From contig DAOSDD010000225.1 in assembly GCA_035362115.1 (NCBI GenBank), forward strand, positions 1 to 7,027: DNA of 7,027 nt. The letters are read 5' to 3'. Origin of the DNA: DUMC01 sp035362115. GTDB taxonomy: Bacteria > Bacillota > Clostridia > Acetivibrionales > DUMC01. Position numbers and translations under genes: made by a program. The notes under the pieces are model-generated. The model was not told the origin of the DNA, did no database searches, and saw nothing but the letters and a program-made list of their open reading frames with translations. Below are positions 1 through 5,002 of the stretch, one piece after another (the stretch's first letter is position 1; every line of letters starts with the position of its first letter).

Positions 1-270
1 GAAATACGTGGTATAAGGGTCCATCGTGCCCAACATTCCCTTTAATGCCCCTTCTATTAATAGTCTATCTTCTACTTCACCTGCATATTTTCCCTTAACC
101 ATGTCCATAACACCTTTAAAATATTCAGGTTCAAAGGCATCATTTTCAGACGCAAAAACGCTTCCGTAGGTTCCAGATATTATTGTACCTGATAGGAATA
201 TAGAGATGAAAATAGCTGTGAAAATTAGAAGTCTTCTTGAATAAAAGTCTTTTGTATATCTTTTTCTCAC
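1..270 (-). CDS. S41 family C-terminal processing peptidase, N-terminal part only (runs off window)
   Basis: The minus-strand frame is open from a GTG at 270 to the window edge, giving 90 codons. The product starts VRKRYTKDFYSRR, followed by a hydrophobic segment (about residues 13-34) that serves as signal peptide or membrane anchor, possibly cleaved after SVFA. Residues 49-90 then carry the helical lead-in of CtpA/Prc-type S41 peptidases: EYFKGVMDMV, then LIEGALKGMLGTMDPYTTYF, matching the family's 'ai.Gml.sLDPys.y' signature just before the PDZ domain. The PDZ domain and the Ser-Lys catalytic pair lie outside the window and cannot be checked. Family members cut exported proteins at exposed C-termini; in spore formers a CtpB-type member acts in sporulation signalling, but which kind this is cannot be told. 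GTG is chosen because the ATG overlapping it (272-270) is followed at once by TGA. It lies 150 nt downstream of the SLH gene and may have its own promoter. Confidence 0.85.
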   Translation of the reverse strand, partial: MRKRYTKDFYSRRLLIFTAIFISIFLSGTIISGTYGSVFASENDAFEPEYFKGVMDMVKGKYAGEVEDRLLIEGALKGMLGTMDPYTTYF

Positions 271-277
271 ATGAATT

Positions 278-285
278 CTCCTTTT
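278..285 (-). promoter_or_regulatory. Ribosome binding site deciding the GTG start of the S41 peptidase
   Basis: On the minus strand AAAAGGAG ends 7 nt before the GTG at 270. The only nearby ATG overlaps this GTG by two bases and is closed immediately by TGA, so the Shine-Dalgarno must serve the GTG if the conserved peptidase frame is to be made. Confidence 0.7.
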
Positions 286-290
286 CCAAT

Positions 291-334
291 AATAAAATTA
301 TAAATCTGCTGAAAAGCAAATTTATAATTTTATT
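291..334 (-). repeat. 20-bp AT-rich inverted repeat with a 4-nt loop upstream of the S41 peptidase
   Basis: Arms are 291-310 and 315-334, with loop 311-314. The arms match at 19 of 20 positions. The single departure (306/319) is a U-G wobble if the minus strand is transcribed but a C-A mismatch if the plus strand is, so the minus-strand RNA folds into an unbroken 20-bp stem. It ends 5 nt before the AAAAGGAG ribosome binding site. It lacks the GC-rich stem base and trailing U-run of an intrinsic terminator, so a 5' leader structure or a DNA-level operator is more likely. Confidence 0.75.
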
Positions 335-340
335 TTACCA
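332..340 (-). promoter_or_regulatory. Possible extended -10 promoter element for the S41 peptidase gene
   Basis: The minus strand reads TGGTAAAAT (340 to 332), which fits the extended -10 form TG-n-TATAAT with two departures. A hexamer 17 nt upstream (360 to 355, TACAAA) matches the -35 consensus poorly. If used, transcription would start inside the 291-334 palindrome and the -35 region would sit in the 346-375 palindrome. This is a weak call from sequence alone in AT-rich DNA. Confidence 0.25.
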
Positions 341-345
341 CAGTT

Positions 346-375
346 TAAATATTTTTTGTATGAAAAAAATATTTA
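346..375. repeat. 12-bp AT-only inverted repeat between the SLH gene and the S41 peptidase gene
   Basis: Arms TAAATATTTTTT (346-357) and AAAAAATATTTA (364-375) are perfect reverse complements around a 6-nt loop. There is no G or C in the arms, so it is a poor terminator. Its place just upstream of the candidate -10 element and of the second palindrome suggests a regulatory site, but runs of A and T make chance symmetry easier. Confidence 0.6.
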
Positions 376-420
376 TGAGGCGCGCATTTTCTATTTCTGA
401 TACATAATTAGGTGTATTTA

Positions 421-1968
421 TCAATTAAAGCCTATTATGCACTCCTGGTAATCCTTTCTGATACCTTCTCTCATGTAGGTAATAAAGTTATTTAATAAAA
501 TAGCAGCTTTAGCTTTGGTAATTTTCTCATCAGGCTTTAAATAGCCTCTGTTATCTCCTTCGATAAGTCCCATTCTATCTGCTGCGTAGATTGCGTTTCT
601 TGCATAGGCAGGTATACTTATATCATCTTGAAAAGAGGTAATGGCATAAGGATTGGGAGCTAAATCTTCCAATCCAAGAGCTCTCACAAAAATAACCATT
701 ATTTCAGCCAATGAAATCGTATCCTCCGGGGCAAATATATCCTGCCCTCTTCCAGTAACCAGTCCGTTCTTGTGAGCTTTGCCGATTTGGGGAAAATACC
801 TATGATCTGTTGGTATATCTTTATATGGAGAAATAATTTCTTCTGCCTTATCTTTTCCTCTTCTTGTCCTTGTACTTCCGGAAGCAGTTATTCTTTCATT
901 TATGGAAGGATTAATAGAGTTATCCCAAAAAACCTCAACAAGAGCTGCAATAAATTCCCCTCTTGTAATAAAAGCTTCAGGATTAAATTTCTTTTCTTTA
1001 TCATTAAACACTCCAAGGCTATGGAGTATATTAATTTCCTTTTCAGCCCAGTGACCCCTTAAATACGAAAGGTCATATACCGGTAGCCTTGTTTGTTCCG
1101 GCAAAGCTTCAAGTTTTAAAATATCTCTCGTTTCAACCATCCTGTAATTCGAGATACCTTTTGAATCAAATTCAGGAAGGCAACAATAATACTCAAGCAT
1201 GCTTGAATTATTGTAAGTCCTGACATAGCCACCCTCAAAACTTATCTGTTCAGGTATATTTTTCATAAACTTAATTTCCTTAATAATTGAAGATGAGATG
1301 ATCACTTTTGCGTTGCCGCCCCATCTGTCGAGAATATCACCATTTTTTCTTTCGCTGTTTATTTCATAATTTAATATAGCCGTTTCAGTGTTTCCCCAAT
1401 AATGATCGTATCCAAATATTTTACCTGTAATTTCAACTGTTACGGTACCACCGTTGTTTGCATTTCCAGCCTGATAGGTTTTCCTTCCCCACATATTGCC
1501 TGCAGAATAGTCTATTGCAGGTCTTTTATCAATAATTTCAGAATTGGAGAACTCATAATTCCTCAACACATATATATCATTATTAATCCTTATAGTCTCA
1601 GATGGATTTCTCGAAAGTGACAATTCTTCAATTATCTGACCCTTCTCGGTTTTTACAGTTCTGATATTGTATGACATACTCCTTGTAAGAGTAGCACTTC
1701 TTTCAATATTTTTCAAATTATATGTATAAGTAGCATTTGTAGTATCCTGCTTTGTTGTCTTTTTTACACTAACAGTACCTGAAAATACTATAGGCTCCCC
1801 TGTAAGGAAACATACTTCGCTGTACTCAAGAGGAGTTTTCTCATCTTTGGTTCCTGAAGATATCCCACCCTCATAACCCAATTCAACCTTTTGTGCAAAC
1901 ACTGTCATAGGCTGCAATATGCAAAAAACTGTAACTATGAATACAATAAACGTCGAAGCTTTTTTCAT
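421..1968 (-). CDS. Exported SLH-domain protein with unrecognised N-terminal region
   Basis: This 515-residue protein begins with a clear signal peptide (MKKASTFIVFIVTVF... VFAQ, likely cut near residue 26). Residues 27-295 match no domain I recognise; they look beta-rich, with motifs such as LTGEPIVFSG (55-64) and a Cys pair at 262-263. Three S-layer homology modules follow: about 302-347 (GHWAEKEINILHSLGVF; TRGE at 335-338), 382-432 (SLAE at 419-422) and 445-498 (TKAK at 484-487). A charged, Arg/Lys-rich linker of roughly 35 residues (348-381) separates the first two. SLH modules bind pyruvylated secondary cell-wall polymers, so the protein is expected on the outer wall surface. Only the first module keeps the Arg of the usual TRAE motif, so binding may be weaker or altered. 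It lies 56 nt downstream of the 578-aa gene, probably in one operon. The ATG at 1968 is supported by a strong AGGAGG. The SLH assignment is firm; the N-terminal function is unknown. Confidence 0.92.
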   Translation of the reverse strand: MKKASTFIVFIVTVFCILQPMTVFAQKVELGYEGGISSGTKDEKTPLEYSEVCFLTGEPIVFSGTVSVKKTTKQDTTNATYTYNLKNIERSATLTRSMSYNIRTVKTEKGQIIEELSLSRNPSETIRINNDIYVLRNYEFSNSEIIDKRPAIDYSAGNMWGRKTYQAGNANNGGTVTVEITGKIFGYDHYWGNTETAILNYEINSERKNGDILDRWGGNAKVIISSSIIKEIKFMKNIPEQISFEGGYVRTYNNSSMLEYYCCLPEFDSKGISNYRMVETRDILKLEALPEQTRLPVYDLSYLRGHWAEKEINILHSLGVFNDKEKKFNPEAFITRGEFIAALVEVFWDNSINPSINERITASGSTRTRRGKDKAEEIISPYKDIPTDHRYFPQIGKAHKNGLVTGRGQDIFAPEDTISLAEIMVIFVRALGLEDLAPNPYAITSFQDDISIPAYARNAIYAADRMGLIEGDNRGYLKPDEKITKAKAAILLNNFITYMREGIRKDYQECIIGFN

Positions 1969-1977
1969 CCTGCCAAA

Positions 1978-1984
1978 CCCTCCT
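1978..1984 (-). promoter_or_regulatory. Strong Shine-Dalgarno of the SLH-protein gene
   Basis: The minus strand has AGGAGGG (1984 to 1978), ending 9 nt before the ATG at 1968. It is also the last unit of the heptad repeat that fills the junction with the upstream gene. Confidence 0.8.
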
Positions 1985-2027
1985 AAATTCCAACCTTCAA
2001 CCTCTCTCCTCTAACTTCTAGCTTCTA
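1979..2027 (-). repeat. Degenerate heptanucleotide tandem repeat (7 units) across a gene junction
   Basis: Read on the minus strand from 2027 to 1979, the sequence divides into seven 7-nt units close to TAGARGT. Unit 1 is TAGAAGC (2027-2021), unit 2 TAGAAGT (2020-2014), unit 3 TAGAGGA (2013-2007), and unit 7 TAGGAGG (1985-1979); units 4-6 are more diverged (GAGAGGT, TGAAGGT and TGGAATT types). The TAG of unit 1 is the stop codon of the 578-aa gene, and unit 7 supplies the AGGAGG of the SLH gene. The period is seen directly; no function is shown. Confidence 0.75.
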
Positions 2028-3761
2028 TTCCACAAAAATAATATATGTATCTCCTGTTTTGGTTTTATCCTTTTTAATAACCCTTACACTATCACCCTTC
2101 TTTAAATCTGAAGGTTTGATTTCTTTTCCGTCTTTTAATATTATGCTGTTTTTCAGTAACTTAAGGTTCATTTCTCCACTATCTCTCCATTTGTGTATAG
2201 TAATATCATAGACCCTGGCCTTAAACAAATAAATTTCGTCAGGTTCCCCGGTATTTGTGTTTTCTTCCTCTGCAGTACTGACACCAGTCTTGTACACTTC
2301 TCCCCTAATATTATATGCCCCATAAGGAGCTGTACTTATAATCAGAGCGTCAAGACTATTGGCAACTATATAGACTGTCCTGTTAATATAGCTGTTTTCT
2401 CCGTATCCGGTAAAGTTATCCTGGTTAACCAAACCTTCTTCATCTAATATTCTCGTATCAAAATTAATACCAAATGTTTTGGCGGTATTGTTAAACCCCC
2501 AATTTATATCATCCAATCGTGAAAATGACTCTACTGTAAAGTCTGTATTTTCGTTGATTGACTTAATCCTGCCACGGTAAATTTGCAGATTATCCACGGC
2601 CGGCTTATGGTATACCTGAATAATACCGGCCTTATAATCTCCCATATTGCTTCTACCGGCTACTATATATGCAGTATCATTTTCAGAAATGTTCTTTCCC
2701 GTAACCAACCGGCCATCTTTAATAACAATACTTTGGTTATCATATGTAATACTCTTTAATTCTTTATTAATAATAAACCTTTCTGATCCCGGTAAAATAT
2801 TTTCCACTATGTCGTCATAAATTACCTCTGCTTCTTCTTTATTCCTGACAGAAATTAGTTTTATCTTTTCACGGCCTCCAAAATATTTTTCTGCTACAAT
2901 ATATGCTTCACTATTTTTTAGTATAAGTCTTACAGAATTTGTATCAACTTCTCTGCCATTATAAAATATATTGCAATCATCTTTCAGTTCAAAACCAGCA
3001 AAACCTCTAATACCCGTCCTTACCCACTTCCCTCCTTCAAAAGCAAGCAGATTCCTGGTAATAATCCTGTTTGATATATCGTCAATATAACTTATAGAAG
3101 CTTTGTATATATTAGATATTAAATTCCGGCCGCCCTCTTCGACAATAATTTCTTTTACTCTTGTAAGCCCCAGCGCCTTATGCAAAAGAAGCCTTATTCT
3201 ATCACCCTCTTCCAGGTCATCATACCTAGATAGTATTCCATTTATAAAAACTTGAATATTATCACTGATTTTTAATATTTCCTGTGATTTATCAGATTGG
3301 TATTCTATTATTAGGGTATCAGGAGATTTATAAAGTATTTTACCAAAAACTGCAACACAGTTGCTCACTCCGCTTACTGAAGCAACATATCCTCTTTCAT
3401 CTGTCCTTATAAATACAGTATCACCTTCCACAATGCTTTCAAGAGACGACTTTTTATGGTTTTTTAACACCTCTACTTTGTCTGCTTTCAAATAGTTATA
3501 TGTACGAAGCATATCCTGCCTATCCTGAATTTTTGCACCATTCTCAACGAAATCCGGATTGTATATGGTAATATAGCCTAGTATGGGATTGTTGTCTTCT
3601 ACTATACCACTTACTACAGTAATTTTATTTAAATCATAATTTTCATAATCACTGGCAGATGAGGCGCATGCATTATTTGCCGGTATAAAGAGTAAAAAGT
3701 ATACTAACAAAGCAATACATGTACTACATATATATCTGTGTGTCCTCATGTATTTATACAT
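2025..3761 (-). CDS. Exported 578-aa protein of divergent beta-rich repeats, function unknown
   Basis: I do not recognise a family. A signal peptide is clear: basic start MYKYMRTHRY, hydrophobic stretch at about 11-27, and an Ala-Cys-Ala cleavage site at 31-33. The Cys at 32 lacks a proper lipobox, so this is probably not a lipoprotein. The rest is built of divergent repeats, each a strand with an NG or DG turn, then x-L-x-x-GD followed by strands. Examples are VEGD (111-114), LEEGD (183-187), ISEND (358-362) and LKKGD (553-557), with weaker copies near 264-305 and 458-476. Preceding turns include VFINGILSR (171-179), IVIKDGRLV (345-353) and IILKDGKEI (540-548). Such units suggest a chain of small barrel or sandwich domains on the cell surface. 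There are no SLH modules of its own; the SLH protein encoded 56 nt downstream could be its partner. The ATG at 3761 is preferred over Met5 because the Shine-Dalgarno is 7 nt away. Confidence 0.85.
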   Translation of the reverse strand: MYKYMRTHRYICSTCIALLVYFLLFIPANNACASSASDYENYDLNKITVVSGIVEDNNPILGYITIYNPDFVENGAKIQDRQDMLRTYNYLKADKVEVLKNHKKSSLESIVEGDTVFIRTDERGYVASVSGVSNCVAVFGKILYKSPDTLIIEYQSDKSQEILKISDNIQVFINGILSRYDDLEEGDRIRLLLHKALGLTRVKEIIVEEGGRNLISNIYKASISYIDDISNRIITRNLLAFEGGKWVRTGIRGFAGFELKDDCNIFYNGREVDTNSVRLILKNSEAYIVAEKYFGGREKIKLISVRNKEEAEVIYDDIVENILPGSERFIINKELKSITYDNQSIVIKDGRLVTGKNISENDTAYIVAGRSNMGDYKAGIIQVYHKPAVDNLQIYRGRIKSINENTDFTVESFSRLDDINWGFNNTAKTFGINFDTRILDEEGLVNQDNFTGYGENSYINRTVYIVANSLDALIISTAPYGAYNIRGEVYKTGVSTAEEENTNTGEPDEIYLFKARVYDITIHKWRDSGEMNLKLLKNSIILKDGKEIKPSDLKKGDSVRVIKKDKTKTGDTYIIFVE

Positions 3762-3791
3762 AAATTAACTCCCCCTTACTTTAGTTAATTT
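3762..3791 (-). promoter_or_regulatory. Hairpin presenting the Shine-Dalgarno of the 578-aa gene in its loop
   Basis: AGTTAATTT (3783-3791, plus strand) and AAATTAACT (3762-3770) form a perfect 9-bp inverted repeat around a 12-nt loop. In the minus-strand mRNA, the loop carries AAGGGGG, the core of the Shine-Dalgarno AAGGGGGAG (3777 to 3769), and the 3' arm abuts the ATG at 3761. Such a layout can modulate ribosome access. The symmetry is certain; the regulatory role is inference. Confidence 0.5.
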
Positions 3792-3913
3792 CCCCTATTG
3801 CCGTTAACTGCCATTGTAATTGCTGATATAAGCAATAAGTTGCAAAAAGTAGTAAAAAACAACCACTAAAAAAAATGTCTTATATTATTTATCGGCAACT
3901 AAATCCGATTATT

Positions 3914-3955
3914 TAATAGTATATATTCCACTTATAATAGTATATATTTCACTTA
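3914..3955. repeat. Two-copy 21-bp perfect tandem repeat downstream of sleB
   Basis: Copies at 3914-3934 and 3935-3955 abut exactly and agree at 20 of 21 positions (C at 3929 against T at 3950). Each reads TAATAGTATATATT followed by YCACTTA on the plus strand. The tract lies 11 bp beyond the sleB stop and about 150 bp upstream of the 578-aa gene. A 21-bp period is two helical turns, so any protein bound to both copies would lie on one face of the DNA. Nothing in the sequence names a binder. Confidence 0.8.
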
Positions 3956-3966
3956 ATTGCGGCGTA

Positions 3967-4677
3967 TCATCTTGCAAAAACATGTTTCCCTATAGTTACC
4001 ACAATTTGTCTGCTCCAGATCCAGCTGCTTGTTGCAGTAGCAGGATTCCAGTAATATACACAGCCATAGGTTGGATCCCAGCCGTTTAAGGCGTCCCTTG
4101 CAGCATTATATGCAGCTGTGTCAGGCTGCAAGTTAATCTGACCGTCATATACTGCATCAAAAGCTCCGGGCTGATAAACAACACCAGCAATAGTGCCAGG
4201 AAACCTACTGTCTCTGACTCTATTTAAAACCACAGCACCAACGGCTACCTGTCCTGAATATGGTTCTCCCCTTGCTTCTGCATGTATTATGTGAGCAAGT
4301 AAATTCACATCCTTGTCATTAGATTGAGATGTAGTCTGTCCTGTAGGCAGTCCGAGAGCTGCCAGCGTTTCAGGACCCGCAATACCATCAACCTTCAACC
4401 CATTTTTTGATTGAAAATACCGTACTGCCTGATATGTCTGAGAGCCAAAAATTCCATCAATATCACCTTTATAATACCCCCACTTTTTTAGTCTGGTTTG
4501 AATATTTATTACTTCCTGTCCCCTGGAACCATAATATGAAAGTGTTTCCCGGTTATTATCCGGTATGCCCCATAATCTGCCAATATCCCGCAAATTGGCA
4601 TTCGAAAGATAAAACACTCCAAAAAACAAAGACAGTACTAAAATAACTACTACCAAAATTAGGTATTTCTTCCTCAA
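3967..4677 (-). CDS. sleB: Spore cortex-lytic enzyme SleB
   Basis: SleB is a lytic transglycosylase that degrades muramic-delta-lactam-containing cortex peptidoglycan during germination. This 236-residue protein has an N-terminal hydrophobic signal or anchor (about 4-24). A peptidoglycan-binding type 1 domain spans about 47-109 (VINIQTRLKKWGYYKGDIDG, then TYQAVRYFQSKNGLKVDGIAG). After a short linker, a SleB/CwlJ-type hydrolase domain spans about 124-236. This domain contains HAEARGEPYSGQVAVGAVVL (132-151); its Glu134 is the likely catalytic acid by family comparison. PGAFDAV and the WNPATATSSWIW stretch are also typical. The length and domain order are normal for SleB. The start is TTG at 4677, the only plausible in-frame start near the Shine-Dalgarno. 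In Bacillus, sleB is followed by ypeB, which is needed for its stability; here the next gene is an unrelated exported protein, so any ypeB is elsewhere. No convincing forespore sigma-G promoter was found upstream. The identification is firm. Confidence 0.95.
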   Translation of the reverse strand: MRKKYLILVVVILVLSLFFGVFYLSNANLRDIGRLWGIPDNNRETLSYYGSRGQEVINIQTRLKKWGYYKGDIDGIFGSQTYQAVRYFQSKNGLKVDGIAGPETLAALGLPTGQTTSQSNDKDVNLLAHIIHAEARGEPYSGQVAVGAVVLNRVRDSRFPGTIAGVVYQPGAFDAVYDGQINLQPDTAAYNAARDALNGWDPTYGCVYYWNPATATSSWIWSRQIVVTIGKHVFAR

Positions 4678-4687
4678 AAATGTTTCA

Positions 4688-4695
4688 CTCCTTCT
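4688..4695 (-). promoter_or_regulatory. Ribosome binding site deciding the TTG start of sleB
   Basis: The minus strand carries AGAAGGAG (4695 to 4688), with 10 nt to the TTG at 4677. The GTG that overlaps its end (4688-4686) is in another frame and hits a stop after four codons. There is no in-frame ATG or GTG between this site and the conserved MRKKYLIL-type leader, so TTG is the start. Confidence 0.7.
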
Positions 4696-4822
4696 ATGCT
4701 ATTCTCCATCAATTTTGACAGATAATAGTATTGACTATAAGTATATTTTTTACTAACCGACTAAAAATATTCAAAAGAATGAGTTTGTAAAGAGTGTGTT
4801 TATAAAAGTGAAGAAATAATTA

Positions 4823-4857
4823 GGGCATATTTTTCTTTTTTGAAGAAAAATATGCCC
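4823..4857. repeat. 15-bp perfect inverted repeat in the argS-sleB gap (hairpin 1)
   Basis: GGGCATATTTTTCTT (4823-4837) and AAGAAAAATATGCCC (4843-4857) are exact reverse complements around a 5-nt loop. It lies about 145 nt beyond the argS stop. The minus strand after the stem reads TAATTATTTCTT, only loosely U-rich, so it might end argS transcription weakly. Its arms resemble those of the neighbouring hairpin at 4895-4941, which favours a repeated palindromic element over a plain terminator. The 325-base gap (4678-5002) otherwise holds the sleB ribosome binding site and no gene I can support. Confidence 0.75.
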
Positions 4858-4889
4858 GACAATATAGGTTTTCTTAGCGCATGTTCGAC

Positions 4890-4947
4890 TCAGCAAGGGC
4901 GTATTTTTTTTATATGACCAAAAAAAGAAAATGTGACCCTTCAGCAA
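4890..4947. mobile_element. Imperfect palindrome (hairpin 2) flanked by 7-bp direct repeats; possible tiny insertion
   Basis: Arms AAGGGCGTATTTT (4895-4907) and AAAATGTGACCCTT (4928-4941) pair through 13 base pairs with one bulged A at 4936 if the plus strand is transcribed, two of the pairs being G-U type. TCAGCAA occurs at 4890-4896 and again at 4941-4947, flanking a 44-bp core (4897-4940). This looks like a target-site duplication around a very small palindromic insertion. Arm similarity to hairpin 1 suggests a shared origin. It is too short to encode anything and may be a decayed insertion-sequence end or a chance repeat. Confidence 0.4.
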
Positions 4948-5002
4948 CGTATTGTAATATTTAAGTCATGGGGAAAATTCTACCCATTACATTTACCATC
5001 AA

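Noticed and set aside
772..1062. Plus-strand frame of 96 codons, and other plus-strand frames at 1402-1620, 2193-2447, 4407-4646, 5163-5372 and 5888-6094
   Set aside because: Each lies opposite a strongly supported minus-strand gene, shows no recognisable domain, and is rich in Phe/Ser/Ile/Cys as expected from antisense reading of AT-rich coding DNA.
3660..3700. Lipobox at Cys32 of the 578-aa protein
   Set aside because: The residues before the Cys are Asn-Asn-Ala, lacking the Leu/Val/Ile at -3; an Ala-Cys-Ala signal peptidase I site fits better.
3819..3836. Small inverted repeat ATTGCT-gatata-AGCAAT in the leader of the 578-aa gene
   Set aside because: Six-base arms in AT-rich DNA arise easily by chance, and nothing nearby supports a role.
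3783..3860. Sigma-A type promoter for the 578-aa gene (TTGCAA and TTATAT-like hexamers)
   Set aside because: No pair of hexamers gave both acceptable matches and 16-18 bp spacing.
3868..3909. Possible sleB terminator: ATCGG/CCGAT stem (3891-3909) followed on the minus strand by eight T at 3875-3868
   Set aside because: The stem is only 5 bp with a 9-nt loop, and the T-run begins 15 nt after it, too far for an intrinsic terminator.
4700..4785. Possible forespore sigma-G promoter for sleB (TGAATA-like and AATACTA-like elements on the minus strand)
   Set aside because: The TGAATA element and the -10-like elements are not at the 17-18 bp spacing required, so no coherent promoter could be placed.
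4823..4857. Hairpin 1 as a standard rho-independent terminator of argS
   Set aside because: The stem is strong, but neither strand has a proper U-run directly after it, and its arms recur in the neighbouring hairpin, so terminator was not taken as the main call.
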